Source: an uncultured Pseudomonadota bacterium | GTDB taxonomy: Bacteria; Pseudomonadota; Alphaproteobacteria; RF32; CAG-239 | Direction of reading: 5' to 3' | Assembly: GCA_947054505.1 (NCBI GenBank) | Contig: CAMRWU010000011.1 | Span: 1-64,000, forward strand | DNA: 64,000 bases | Part shown: in pieces, positions 19,513 to 28,754 of the stretch | Numbering within the stretch: the first letter of the stretch is position 1 | How the letters are laid out: each line of letters opens with the position of its first letter | Translations under genes and position numbers: made by a program | Notes under the pieces: generated by a model | What the model was told of the DNA's origin: nothing | The model's input: the letters and a program-made list of their open reading frames with translations, nothing else | Databases searched by the model: none

Positions 19513-20631
19513 TCACATTTTCTGACGAATCTGTCGCTCAATCAACTCCTTGGCCACATCCAAATCAAGCCCCTCTGCAACACGATCTTCTTGCAAACAT
19601 CTCTCTGAAGCACCTTCTGCCAAAAGATTGCTGACATTTTTCGACTCAGGCATTTCAAAAGTGCAAATATCGGGAAACACACCGCGCCCTTCAATCAAAA
19701 TTCCGGACGGCGTGTAATAGAATGCCTTGGTAACAGCCAGAATAGCTTCACTGGGCAGAGTGAGAAGCTGTTGCACGCTGGCTTTGCCGAATGTCCTCGT
19801 TCCGACCAACTTAGCTCGCCCCTGCTCTTGTAAAGCCGCTGCCATAATTTCCGCCGCCGAGGCTGTCTCTCCGTCAACCAAAATCACCATCGGCTTACCA
19901 TCGATAACATCACCGGCTGTGGCATTATAATAAACGGCATCATCATCTTTTCGCCCTTTTGTAGATGTAATAATCACATCATCAAGAAACAAATCAGCAA
20001 CTTTTATGGCCGCATCAAAACTCCCTCCGGGGTTGCCGCGCAAATCCAAAATCACCCCTTGGGCATCGGGATTCATCTGTAAAGCCTTTTCAACATCCTC
20101 CGCCGTTGCGGCATTAATCGCCGCCAATTTCAAATATAATGCATTTCCTTCTTTTCTTGCCGCAAAGAAACGACGATGTTTTGCCCGACCGGCATCCATC
20201 GCATCGGGAGAAAGATATAAGCGGATACCGTTACCCATTTTATCCGCCGCCGCAGCCATAGACAAATCAGCAAGTTCAAAATCATGCTGAGCGGCTTTGG
20301 CTGAATACTCGGAAGCTTCATCAAATAACATTGCGCTCACTTTTACCCACGCCTCAACATCTTTACGATTTGTCGGCTTGTTAAAACTCCTGAGAAGCTT
20401 TCCTTTATAATAAAGAGAAAGCCGCTCAGCATCGTTTCCGACCATCAATTTTTTATCAACACTGTTTATTCCCTTCAGCAAGGGAACCGCAACATCTTCA
20501 ACACTGACGGATTGCAAAGAATTCTCCGGAATCAGTGTATATATCTCACGCAAAGTATCTTCGTCCGCGGCCTTTACCGGCATCGTGAAAGCCAATACTC
20601 CCCAGCATAAAAAAAACCAAAATCTACGCAT
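19513..20631 (-). CDS. S41 family (CtpA-like) periplasmic protease without a recognisable PDZ domain
   Basis: This 372-residue exported protein has a signal peptide (residues 1-21, cleavage near VKA-AD). The C-terminal half is the S41 peptidase fold: ILDLRGNPGG (about residue 192), the serine nucleophile in GETASAAEIM (about residue 255) and the general-base Lys in GTRTFGKASVQ (about residue 284). The catalytic dyad is therefore intact. The usual PDZ domain before the catalytic core is not visible; the 150-residue N-terminal half is alanine-rich and helical. It overlaps rnr by eight bases, so the pair is co-transcribed. Substrate unknown. Confidence 0.85.
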   Translation of the reverse strand: MRRFWFFLCWGVLAFTMPVKAADEDTLREIYTLIPENSLQSVSVEDVAVPLLKGINSVDKKLMVGNDAERLSLYYKGKLLRSFNKPTNRKDVEAWVKVSAMLFDEASEYSAKAAQHDFELADLSMAAAADKMGNGIRLYLSPDAMDAGRAKHRRFFAARKEGNALYLKLAAINAATAEDVEKALQMNPDAQGVILDLRGNPGGSFDAAIKVADLFLDDVIITSTKGRKDDDAVYYNATAGDVIDGKPMVILVDGETASAAEIMAAALQEQGRAKLVGTRTFGKASVQQLLTLPSEAILAVTKAFYYTPSGILIEGRGVFPDICTFEMPESKNVSNLLAEGASERCLQEDRVAEGLDLDVAKELIERQIRQKM

Positions 20632-22675
20632 GTTTTTTTGCTTTCCTTTTCATTTTTTTAGAAGAATGCTTCGTTTTTTCCTTCATTGTTCGCCGTCCGG
20701 TCTTGCGGCTTTTTTTCTCATAATAATCAACACCGTCTTCCTTATCAACATATTTGAATGTCATACTTCCTGTTGCGGGGACAACTTCTGTCAAACGAGC
20801 CTGAATAATCTCTCCCATCTCAAAAACCAAACCGCTGTACGTTCCCTCAAGAGCGAGATTTCCCTCTGCAATATCATAATCGTCATCCGGCAAAGTTGAC
20901 AACGGAATCAGCCCTTCCGCCCCCAAACAATCAATTCTCACAAACAAACCGGCTGTTGTAATTCCGACAATACGCACATCAAAATCCTGACCGATACACG
21001 GCTGAACATATTCGGCTGTAAAACGCGAGGCCAAATCCCGTTCCGCCGATACGGCTTTCCGCTCTGTTTCGACCAAATGTTTGCCGATATCAATAAACAA
21101 TTCCTTGGTTGCTTCATTTTCCAAGCCACCGGCTCCCATATCCAAAGCCCTGATTAAAGCGCGATGTATCAATAAATCGGCATAGCGACGAATAGGTGAC
21201 GTAAAATGCACATAATCTTTCAGCGCCAAACCAAAATGTCCGATATTGTTCGGACTATATTGCGCCTGAGCTTGCAAACGCAAAATCATCATCCCGATTC
21301 CCCCCCCCCATTTATCCTCACTGCTCTGAAGCAATAATTTGTTCAGATGAGACGTTTTCAAAGCTGAAATATCCGGAAATTTCATTCCCATACTAGCCGC
21401 CAGAGGCTTAAATTCGGTGGCTTTTTCTGCCGGCGGCTTATCATGCACACGAAACATTATCGGCAGCTTAAATTTTTCCAATATTTGCGCCGTAGCCACA
21501 TTGGCTGCAACCATAAACGCTTCAATCATTTTATTGGCGTCGGTTTCTTCTTCCTCAACAATAGCCGCCACCTTCCCGTTTTTATCAAGCTTGATTTTAT
21601 ATTCCGGAACCTCCAATTCCAGCGCACCTCGTCTCTTTTTAGCCTTATCCAAAGCCTGATATGCTAAATAAAGCGGCTGAACAACAGACTGAAAAACCGG
21701 CGTTATATTGGCACTTTTATTTCCGTTCAAAGCCTGCTGAACTTCTCCATACGTCAGTCGAGCCGCAGACTTCATGACCGCCCGTTTAAACTCTGCTGTC
21801 AAAAGGTTGCCCTCATTGTCAATACGCATCAAACAAGCCAAACACGGACGTTCCTGCTGAGGATTTAAAGAACACAAATCATTACTGAGTTTTTCCGGAA
21901 GCATCGGGACAACCATATTCGGTAAATAAACCGAATTGCCGCGCCGATAAGCCTCTCGATCCAATTCACTCCCCGAACGCACGTAGAATGCAACATCGGC
22001 AATCGCAACAATCAAATTAAATCCGCCGCCGGTCTGTTCCGCCCATACCGCGTCATCAAAATCTTTGGAATCATCACCATCAATTGTCACCAACGGTACC
22101 TGTGTCAAATCAAGACGTCCGTCCTTGCTAAAATGAGGAAGTGACTTCAATTCCCGAACAATTTTTTCATCCCAAACATGAGGAATATCATACTTATCCA
22201 AAATCAATGATGTTGTGGCTTTGTTCAAATCAAAAGCCCCCATGTTTTCAACCACAAAAGCCTGTCGAAAACGACGCTCTCCCGATAAAGATACTTTTAC
22301 AAAATCCCCTTCTTTAAGCCCTTTGCTTTTTTCCAGCAAATAATCTTTATGAGCATTTTTCTCCGCCGCACGAACATAATATTGTCCGTTACGTTTTTCC
22401 ACCACACCGCAAAGTGTTTCGTTTGCCGCACCGGCAACAGATGTCCTCACCATCGGCTTTGCCCAATAAACATCCCCTTTGCGCCGCAACCGCGCCAAAA
22501 ACTCGTCACCCTCGCTTAACGCCGGTTTAATCTTACGATTTTCCGCAACAAAAATCTTATATTCACCGACAAATTTCTTTTCTGCGACAACTGCCGTTAA
22601 ATCGCCTTCGCGTCCCCGTCCGGAAATCTTAAGCAGACAAACTTCGGGCAACTTATGACTTTGCTTTTTTCCCAT
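20624..22675 (-). CDS. rnr: Ribonuclease R
   Basis: RNase R is a processive 3'-5' exoribonuclease of mRNA and structured RNA decay. The 683-residue protein has N-terminal cold-shock-like domains, the RNB catalytic domain with VTIDGDDSKDFDDAVW (metal-binding Asp residues, about 198-213) and HFTSPIRRYADLLIHR (about 490), then an S1 domain and a lysine/arginine-rich C-terminal tail. At 683 residues it is shorter than E. coli RNase R (813). Its ATG overlaps the xthA stop (TAATG). The coding strand contains nine consecutive G at 21300-21308, a possible slippage site. Confidence 0.96.
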   Translation of the reverse strand: MGKKQSHKLPEVCLLKISGRGREGDLTAVVAEKKFVGEYKIFVAENRKIKPALSEGDEFLARLRRKGDVYWAKPMVRTSVAGAANETLCGVVEKRNGQYYVRAAEKNAHKDYLLEKSKGLKEGDFVKVSLSGERRFRQAFVVENMGAFDLNKATTSLILDKYDIPHVWDEKIVRELKSLPHFSKDGRLDLTQVPLVTIDGDDSKDFDDAVWAEQTGGGFNLIVAIADVAFYVRSGSELDREAYRRGNSVYLPNMVVPMLPEKLSNDLCSLNPQQERPCLACLMRIDNEGNLLTAEFKRAVMKSAARLTYGEVQQALNGNKSANITPVFQSVVQPLYLAYQALDKAKKRRGALELEVPEYKIKLDKNGKVAAIVEEEETDANKMIEAFMVAANVATAQILEKFKLPIMFRVHDKPPAEKATEFKPLAASMGMKFPDISALKTSHLNKLLLQSSEDKWGGGIGMMILRLQAQAQYSPNNIGHFGLALKDYVHFTSPIRRYADLLIHRALIRALDMGAGGLENEATKELFIDIGKHLVETERKAVSAERDLASRFTAEYVQPCIGQDFDVRIVGITTAGLFVRIDCLGAEGLIPLSTLPDDDYDIAEGNLALEGTYSGLVFEMGEIIQARLTEVVPATGSMTFKYVDKEDGVDYYEKKSRKTGRRTMKEKTKHSSKKMKRKAKKHA
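21300..21308 (-). repeat. G9 homopolymer inside rnr
   Basis: Nine consecutive C on the plus strand (G on the coding strand) encode the WGGGI stretch of RNase R (about residues 456-460). A gain or loss of one base would shift the frame ahead of the S1 domain. Confidence 0.9.
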
Positions 22676-23466
22676 TATTTTAATTCAGCTTTCAAAACAG
22701 TATGATCTGATGGTTTGGCTCCCAATCGCGGTGACTTGTCAACCTCACATTTCTGAAGACGATCAACAGCATCCGGAGACAACAAAAGATAATCAATGCG
22801 CATTCCCAAATCGTTTTGCACTGCCGCACCGGCATAATCCCAATACGTATATCCGTTTTGGTGCGGATGTAACGTTCTGAATGCATCGTAATACCCCAAA
22901 TACATAATCGCCATCAATCGTTGTTTGACCTCCTCCCGATACAAGGCATTATTCTTGAAAACATCAGCATCATAAACATCATTCTCGGTCAAAATCACAT
23001 TGAAATCTCCGCCCAAGATAACCGGACGCCGTAATGACAACAATGCCTCCGCCCTTTTATAAAAAGCATCCATCCAACGCAATTTATATGTAAACTTGCT
23101 GTCATCGTCAGGATTGTTATATGGCGGATTTCCGTTCGGCAAATAAATAGAAGCAACGCGATACGCAACATTACCGACAAGAATATCCGCTTCCAAATAG
23201 CGAGAATTATCATCATCAAAATCAGGAAAACCTTCCTGAACTATCTTTATCTTATGACGACTGAGAATAGCAACACCATTGTAGCTTTTCTGTCCCAAAA
23301 TTCTGACCTCATATCCAGCCGCCTGCAATTCAAAAAACGGAAAAGCATCATGTTCGCATTTTATTTCCTGCAATAACACGATATCCGGTTGAGAAGTCTT
23401 CAGCCATGCTAACAAATTCTCCAGTCTGGCATTCACTGAATTGACATTATATGTTGCAATAATCAT
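22675..23466 (-). CDS. xthA: Exodeoxyribonuclease III (AP endonuclease)
   Basis: This enzyme cuts DNA at abasic sites and trims 3' ends in base-excision repair. Motifs of the EEP superfamily are all present: ATYNVNSVNAR at the start, VLLQEIKCE with the metal-binding Glu, IYLPNG, LGGDFNV with catalytic Asp/Asn, and the terminal PSDHTVL with the catalytic His. I place the start at 23466 (MIIATYNVNS) because AAGGG lies six bases upstream; longer in-frame versions add non-conserved residues. It precedes rnr with a one-base overlap and is divergent from dgt. Confidence 0.95.
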   Translation of the reverse strand: MIIATYNVNSVNARLENLLAWLKTSQPDIVLLQEIKCEHDAFPFFELQAAGYEVRILGQKSYNGVAILSRHKIKIVQEGFPDFDDDNSRYLEADILVGNVAYRVASIYLPNGNPPYNNPDDDSKFTYKLRWMDAFYKRAEALLSLRRPVILGGDFNVILTENDVYDADVFKNNALYREEVKQRLMAIMYLGYYDAFRTLHPHQNGYTYWDYAGAAVQNDLGMRIDYLLLSPDAVDRLQKCEVDKSPRLGAKPSDHTVLKAELK

Positions 23467-23534
23467 CATTAACCCTTTTTGAAACATTTTGCGCTAGCTT
23501 ATACTAAAAATATAACTATTGGAAGTGAAAAAAC

Positions 23535-24689
23535 ATGGCTTTGGCAACTTATGCAACAAAAGCGGAAAACAGCCGCGGACGTCTGTACCCTGATTTTCCG
23601 GATACTATTCGCTCTCCTTACCAGCGGGATCGAGATCGTCTGATACATTCTTCGGCTTTTCGCCGTCTGGACGGAAAGACACAGGTTTTTGCCTATCATG
23701 AGGGAAAAAATTATCGTACCCGCCTCACCCATAGTATTGAAGTCGCGCAAATTACCAGAACACTTTGCAAATCCCTCCGCCTGAATGAAGAACTGGGAGA
23801 AGCGATTGCTCTTGCTCATGACCTCGGGCACTCACCTTTCGGGCATGCCGGAGAACGCGGCTTGAATAAAGCAATGACGGCTTTTGGCGGTTTTGACCAC
23901 AATGTCAACTCACTGCGCATCATGACCGAGTTAGAAGTCCATTATCCTAATTTCAACGGTTTGAATCTGACTTGGGAAACCTTAGAAGGAACCGTCAAAC
24001 ACAATGGTCCGATAAAAAAGATTCAAAGCAATTTCCTCAAAGAATACAATAAAAAATTCGACCTCGACCTAAAACGATTTTCTTCTCTTGAATCTCAAAT
24101 AGCTTCCTTTGCCGACGACATTGCTTATAACAATCACGATATTGACGATGGCTTCCGCGCCGGTTTTTTCAGCATTGAACAATTGTGCGAGTTACCGTTC
24201 ATCGCTAAAATCATTGTTAAATTCGACAAAGAATATCCCCACGCCGATGACAATTTAAGAATTTACGCCATCACCAGAACACTCATCGCCGACATGGTTT
24301 TCGACCTGCTGTCCAACACTCAGTTAAATATTATTCATAACAAAATTGAAACAGCCGAAGACGTGCGCCGTCATTCAACTTTCACCGCCGATTTTTCGGC
24401 AGAGATGCACAACAATATCAATCAATTGCACAACTTTTTGAAAAAATATTTTTACACTCATACCAACGTCGCGCGTATGGATATGAAATCCCAAAGGATT
24501 GTCGAAGATTTGTTCGCAGCATTCATGTCAGATGAAAAACTGTTGCCAATGTCGGTTCGTTACACTCTGCCGGCAAATGCCGACACAAACAAACTCGCGG
24601 AAACAATTTGCACCTATATTGCAAATATGACCGATTTAAAAGCAATCGAAGAGCATCAAAAACTTTTTGATATTCTAAGCAGATTCTAA
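23535..24689 (+). CDS. dgt: Deoxyguanosinetriphosphate triphosphohydrolase-like protein
   Basis: dGTPase-type HD-domain enzyme that hydrolyses dNTPs to nucleosides and triphosphate, affecting dNTP pools. The 384-residue protein has the family's DRDRLIHSSAFRRLDGKTQV, the first HD His in RLTHSIEVAQ (about residue 66), the HD pair in LAHDLGHSPFGHAGE (about residue 96), and the later DIAYNNHDIDDG. GGAAGTG precedes the ATG. Neighbours xthA, the SPOR protein and nagZ match the alphaproteobacterial block, but argS, normally next, is missing. Confidence 0.94.
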   Translation: MALATYATKAENSRGRLYPDFPDTIRSPYQRDRDRLIHSSAFRRLDGKTQVFAYHEGKNYRTRLTHSIEVAQITRTLCKSLRLNEELGEAIALAHDLGHSPFGHAGERGLNKAMTAFGGFDHNVNSLRIMTELEVHYPNFNGLNLTWETLEGTVKHNGPIKKIQSNFLKEYNKKFDLDLKRFSSLESQIASFADDIAYNNHDIDDGFRAGFFSIEQLCELPFIAKIIVKFDKEYPHADDNLRIYAITRTLIADMVFDLLSNTQLNIIHNKIETAEDVRRHSTFTADFSAEMHNNINQLHNFLKKYFYTHTNVARMDMKSQRIVEDLFAAFMSDEKLLPMSVRYTLPANADTNKLAETICTYIANMTDLKAIEEHQKLFDILSRF

Positions 24690-24773
24690 TGTTTGTTAAG
24701 GGATTGTAAAACATTTTGCATTAGCATAAATTCAATATATGTTTCAAACCAACATCACAACAAGGAGCGTCCC

Positions 24774-25676
24774 ATGTTTCCCGGATTTGAGAACAATGGC
24801 AAAGATGAAGATTATTTGAACGAATTCCGTCAAAAACTCAATGACCAATCTATGGTCAATTTTGAAGAAAAAAAGAACGAAATCAACCGTTCTAAAAATG
24901 TATTTATCGGCGCCGTTTCCGGAATAGCAATGGCCGCTGTCGTCGGTTGGTTTGTTCTTTCTCCGCGTTATGCGCAAGATCCTAATGCTGAATTGCCAGT
25001 TATTCGCCGTCCGCAAACAGCGGTTAAAGTTCAACCGACAGAACCAGGAGGAATGGAAATTCTCAACCAAGATAAAACGGTTTATGATATCATTGAGAAA
25101 AAAGAACAACCCAAACAGGTTGTTGAAAATCTTTTACCTCCTCCGGAAGAACCGCAGTTACCGGTTATCGCTCCGCAATCAGAACCGGAAACATTACCGC
25201 AACCGGCTGTTGAAGCTCCTGCCGTAACAATGCCAGAACCGATAAAAGTTGCCGAAACGCCGAAGCCGACACCTGTAGCAGAACCGGTCAAAGTCGAAAA
25301 AGTTGTTACCCAACCTGAACCGGTAAAAAAAGAAGAAGCAAAAGAAAATAAGGCCGTAAACATCGTTATTCCGGCTAAAGCTGTTGTTGAAAAAGAAACG
25401 GGTGCCGAAGTTGCCAAAGCGGCTCCTGCTGGTTCTTGGGTTGTCCAAATGATGGCCTCCAACAATAAAAAAGCAACCGAAGGTGCTTGGAGCGGCTTAG
25501 TCAAAAAATATAACGTCCTGCAAGGATTATCACACGAAATCGAAACCGCAGACTTAGGTAGCAAAGGAACTTTCTACCGTTTGCATGCCGGTGCTTTTTC
25601 TGATCGTAAAGACGCCGATCGCCTTTGTGGAGATATCAAAGCTCTGGGCGGAACTTGCCTTGTTAAAAAGAAATAA
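24774..25676 (+). CDS. SPOR-domain membrane protein
   Basis: This 300-residue protein probably binds denuded septal peptidoglycan. It has a short cytoplasmic N-terminus, one membrane segment (about residues 45-62, VFIGAVSGIAMAAVVGWFVL), a long Pro/Glu/Val/Lys-rich linker (about residues 65-205) and a C-terminal SPOR domain (GSWVVQMMASNNKK through GGTCLVKKK). I start at 24774 because AAGGAG lies eight bases upstream; a longer reading frame begins inside the dgt 3' flank. Its position before nagZ is typical and suggests a role in cell-wall remodelling at division. Confidence 0.92.
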   Translation: MFPGFENNGKDEDYLNEFRQKLNDQSMVNFEEKKNEINRSKNVFIGAVSGIAMAAVVGWFVLSPRYAQDPNAELPVIRRPQTAVKVQPTEPGGMEILNQDKTVYDIIEKKEQPKQVVENLLPPPEEPQLPVIAPQSEPETLPQPAVEAPAVTMPEPIKVAETPKPTPVAEPVKVEKVVTQPEPVKKEEAKENKAVNIVIPAKAVVEKETGAEVAKAAPAGSWVVQMMASNNKKATEGAWSGLVKKYNVLQGLSHEIETADLGSKGTFYRLHAGAFSDRKDADRLCGDIKALGGTCLVKKK

Positions 25677-25693
25677 CTTCTAAGGAAAAATAT

Positions 25694-26770
25694 ATGACGC
25701 ATCCAATCTCTGCGGCACTTTTATCTTGTTCAGGATTGGAATTGACAGATGCCGAAAAGCGATTGTTTTCAAAAACCAATCCTATCGGCATTTGTCTTTT
25801 TGGCCGCAATATTCAATCAAAAGAACAAGTTTCATCTCTTTGCCGACAAATCAAAGAAACCATCGGCAGAGAAGATGTGTTGATAGCCATCGATCAGGAA
25901 GGCGGACGGGTTCGTCGTCTGAGCGGCAATCCTTTTGCAGAAACGGCACCGCAAATCACCATCGGCAGTCTTCCTTTAGAACAAGCTGAAACAGCCGCCC
26001 GCCTGCATGCCAGCCTGACAAGCTCCGACTTGCACCAATGCGGAATTAATCTAAATCTGGCACCGGTTCTTGACCGCCTCTACCCGCAAACCACCGAGGC
26101 TCTGAAAAGCCGCTGTTTCTCGTCTAATGAATTAGTTATAAGCCGGCTTGGAAAGATAATGATTGACGAGTATATATCTAATCATATCTGCCCATGTGTC
26201 AAACATATGCCGGGACATGGACGGGCCGCTGTCGACCCTCACTTAAATCTGCCGGTCGTCACAGCATCACTTAAAGACTTGGAACTGGATTTTGCGCCAT
26301 TTCGCCACAATGCCGCCGCTCCGGCCGGATTAACGGCACATATTATTATCAACGCGGTTGACAATGAACATCCGGTCACCCAAAGCTCAAAAGCCATCAA
26401 GGAAATTATCAGGAACTTGATTGGCTTCAACGGCTTTTTATTTTCGGACGCGATTGAAATGCATGCTCTGAAAGGAAATCTGGAAGAAAACGCACTTCAA
26501 TCTCTGAAAGCGGGGTGTGATGCCGTTGTTTACGCACAAGGACGTTATGACGACTTGGAAAACTTGAGCAAAATCTGTCCGCCTTTAAGCGAAGACGCAT
26601 TACAGCGTTTTGAAACAATCAAAGAAATTATTTTGCCACCAAGACAAACGACAGAAATACCATCTTCTGCGCTTCGTCAATATAGGGAACTTGTCGGGAG
26701 CGTCGCGCCTTACCAAGAGACCTATGACGCAACCGAGGTTTTGAACATATTACAACAACCAAGGAGATAG
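25694..26770 (+). CDS. nagZ: Beta-N-acetylhexosaminidase (glycoside hydrolase family 3)
   Basis: NagZ removes GlcNAc from 1,6-anhydro-muropeptides during peptidoglycan recycling in the cytoplasm. The 358-residue enzyme has AIDQEGGRVRRL (about residue 70), VKHMPGHGRAAVDPH (about residue 170, containing the Asp-His catalytic loop pair of NagZ enzymes), and the nucleophile region FLFSDAIEMHAL (Asp, about residue 251). There is no signal peptide, as expected. It follows the SPOR gene after 17 bases with a clear AAGGA site. Confidence 0.95.
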   Translation: MTHPISAALLSCSGLELTDAEKRLFSKTNPIGICLFGRNIQSKEQVSSLCRQIKETIGREDVLIAIDQEGGRVRRLSGNPFAETAPQITIGSLPLEQAETAARLHASLTSSDLHQCGINLNLAPVLDRLYPQTTEALKSRCFSSNELVISRLGKIMIDEYISNHICPCVKHMPGHGRAAVDPHLNLPVVTASLKDLELDFAPFRHNAAAPAGLTAHIIINAVDNEHPVTQSSKAIKEIIRNLIGFNGFLFSDAIEMHALKGNLEENALQSLKAGCDAVVYAQGRYDDLENLSKICPPLSEDALQRFETIKEIILPPRQTTEIPSSALRQYRELVGSVAPYQETYDATEVLNILQQPRR

Positions 26771-26772
26771 CT

Positions 26773-26979
26773 ATGTTTACATGGATTTTATTAGCGATTA
26801 TCGTCGCCGCCTTGTTTGGCTTTATTGACTTTGACAAAGTCAGATATTGGCTGATTGCACAAGGAAGAACCTTGTGGCCGCATGCTCAAAAATATGCTAA
26901 AGTTGCAGAAAAGAAAATCAAAGAAGCACAAAGCAAACTGAAAGAAAAAGGCGAAGAAATCGTCGAAAACAAGAAATAA
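26773..26979 (+). CDS. Small single-span membrane protein with an amphipathic Lys/Glu helix
   Basis: This 68-residue protein has a hydrophobic N-terminal helix (residues 3-18) followed by a highly charged Lys/Glu helix (residues 40-68). AAGGAG is six bases before the ATG, two bases after nagZ, so it is translated from the same mRNA. Size and architecture resemble TatA, and tatA lies downstream of nagZ/scpAB in many alphaproteobacteria, but the diagnostic FGxxKLP-type hinge is absent (here FGFIDFDKVRYW). I therefore call it unknown rather than TatA. Confidence 0.75.
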   Translation: MFTWILLAIIVAALFGFIDFDKVRYWLIAQGRTLWPHAQKYAKVAEKKIKEAQSKLKEKGEEIVENKK

Positions 26980-26984
26980 CGTCA

Positions 26985-27010
26985 ATCCCCGCACAACGCG
27001 GGGATTTTTC
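26985..27010 (+). terminator. Terminator of the dgt-nagZ block
   Basis: ATCCCCGC (26985-26992) pairs with GCGGGGAT (26998-27005) around a five-base loop, followed by TTTTT. Confidence 0.9.
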
Positions 27011-27061
27011 ATATAAAATCAAAATGCTATAGCTTTTATCTTTTTTATATGTTATTATAAA

Positions 27062-27075
27062 CTTATAGCTATAAG
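27062..27075. promoter_or_regulatory. Palindrome before the 137-residue gene
   Basis: CTTATAGCTATAAG is a perfect 14-bp palindrome directly before the AGAGGGAG site of the next gene. A related eight-base palindrome GCTATAGC lies at 27026-27033. Together they look like paired operator half-sites, although no cognate regulator is adjacent. Confidence 0.4.
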
Positions 27076-27088
27076 AGGGAGAAAGCAC

Positions 27089-27502
27089 ATGAGCGTCACC
27101 CAGTCCCGCAGAATCAGCTCCCAGTCCTCCGTTATTGAAAAAAAATATACGGCGCGACATGGCGAATCTTTTGTTGAAACAATCGACACCAACAATAATG
27201 TTTCCGTTCGCTCAGACACCAACCCCGATCCACAATTCGGCAATAACTTTCATCACCCCAAAAAAGAAGAACAAGCTCCGATAAAAGCAGATAACCCTAT
27301 TGTGTCAAACACCATAGCCGCCCTAGCGGCCAGCGGTGTTTGGGAAGAAGAAAATACACCGCAATCATCATCAAACGTCAACGTCTACAACCGTAATCAA
27401 TCGACCATAAAAGAGGAAGAGCGGAACCGCACCGGTCACCGCTACCTCAAACATTTTTACGAAAAGAACCAACCGGTTGAAGAAGTCAACAAATTCATTT
27501 AA
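27089..27502 (+). CDS. Hypothetical hydrophilic protein
   Basis: This 137-residue protein is polar, rich in Asn, Ser, Glu and Lys, and probably largely disordered. It has no signal peptide, membrane helix or cysteine. A slightly hydrophobic middle part ([17 protein letters not shown], about residues 71-87) could be a short helix or docking motif. A strong GAGGGAG site and flanking palindromes suggest regulated expression. The 3' end overlaps convergent glyA by four bases. I do not recognise the family. Confidence 0.72.
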   Translation: MSVTQSRRISSQSSVIEKKYTARHGESFVETIDTNNNVSVRSDTNPDPQFGNNFHHPKKEEQAPIKADNPIVSNTIAALAASGVWEEENTPQSSSNVNVYNRNQSTIKEEERNRTGHRYLKHFYEKNQPVEEVNKFI

Positions 27503-28752
27503 TAAATCGGAAATTGCCGACACAGAGCCATAGCTTTCTCTGCCGTTGCCGCGACCACAGCATCAGCATTTCCGGCAGACAAAGCATCCGCCACATCTGC
27601 AATCATATTTCCGACAAGCTCGAATTCTTTTTCCTTAAATCCTCTGGTTGTTCCGGCCGGTGTCCCCACCCTGATACCTGATGTAATTTTCGGCGGCATC
27701 GGATCAAACGGAATAGCATTTTTATTACAGGTTATGTGCGCCCGCTCCAACGTTTCGGTAAGGATATCTCCGGTCAATCCTTTCGGCCGCAAATCCACTA
27801 ACAACAAATGCGTATCCGTCCCTCCTGACACCAAATTCAAACCTCTGGCCAACAGTGTTTCACCCAAAACTTTAGCATTTTTAACCACCTGAGTGGCATA
27901 CGCTCTGAACTGCGGAGTATAAGCTTCTTTAAAACAAACAGCCTTGGCGGCAATCACATGTTCCAAAGGCCCGCCTTGTGTCCCCGGAAAAATTGCGGAA
28001 TTAATCTTCTTAGCAATATCTTCACGATTCGTCAGAATCATTCCGCCTCGCGGCCCGCGCAAAGTCTTGTGCGTTGTCGTTGTCACCACATCGGCAACAT
28101 TCAGAGGATTCGGATGCACTCCTCCGGCCACCAAACCGGCAAAATGCGCCATATCCACCATCAGAAAAGCCCCAACATCATCGGCAATCTTCCTAAATCT
28201 GACAAAATCAACCTGTCTGGGATACGCCGACCCACCGGCAATAATTAATTTTGGATGATGTTCTCGTGCCAAACGTTCCACCTCGTCATAATCGATCAAA
28301 CCATTATCCTGACGAACGCCATAAGCAACCGCATTCAGCCACTTTCCGGAAATTGAAACCTTGGAACCGTGTGTCAAATGACCTCCGGCATCAAGAGACA
28401 TTCCCATAATCGTATCATGCGGTTGCAATAACGCAACATAAACGGCCGTATTAGCCTGAGAACCGGAATGCGGTTGCACATTAACAAATTGACAGTCAAA
28501 CAACTTTTTCGCCCGTTCAATCGCCAACGTCTCCACCACATCAACAAATTCACAACCGCCATAATAGCGACGTGCCGGATACCCCTCGGCATATTTGTTA
28601 GTGAGAATAGATCCTTGCGCTTCCATCACTGCCGGCGAAACAATATTTTCCGATGCAATGAGTTCGATTTGTTCTTGCTGGCGTCTTAATTCTTTTTGAA
28701 TCGCCGTAAAAATTTCACTGTCTTCTTGTACCAACGTCTGTGTAAAATCCAT
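27499..28752 (-). CDS. glyA: Serine hydroxymethyltransferase
   Basis: GlyA interconverts serine and glycine with transfer of a one-carbon unit to tetrahydrofolate, using PLP. The protein contains [12 protein letters not shown], the glycine-rich [12 protein letters not shown], the PLP lysine in [14 protein letters not shown] (about residue 228) and [11 protein letters not shown]. The ATG at 28752 lies nine bases after AGGG; an ATG nine bases further upstream has no room for a site. It overlaps the rpiB stop region, so the pair is co-transcribed as in many alphaproteobacteria. Confidence 0.97.
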   Translation of the reverse strand: MDFTQTLVQEDSEIFTAIQKELRRQQEQIELIASENIVSPAVMEAQGSILTNKYAEGYPARRYYGGCEFVDVVETLAIERAKKLFDCQFVNVQPHSGSQANTAVYVALLQPHDTIMGMSLDAGGHLTHGSKVSISGKWLNAVAYGVRQDNGLIDYDEVERLAREHHPKLIIAGGSAYPRQVDFVRFRKIADDVGAFLMVDMAHFAGLVAGGVHPNPLNVADVVTTTTHKTLRGPRGGMILTNREDIAKKINSAIFPGTQGGPLEHVIAAKAVCFKEAYTPQFRAYATQVVKNAKVLGETLLARGLNLVSGGTDTHLLLVDLRPKGLTGDILTETLERAHITCNKNAIPFDPMPPKITSGIRVGTPAGTTRGFKEKEFELVGNMIADVADALSAGNADAVVAATAEKAMALCRQFPIY

Positions 28753-28754
28753 AA

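Noticed and set aside
26773-26979. TatA identity for the 68-residue membrane protein
   Set aside because: Architecture and location fit, but the FGxxKLP hinge is missing, so only an unknown membrane protein is claimed.
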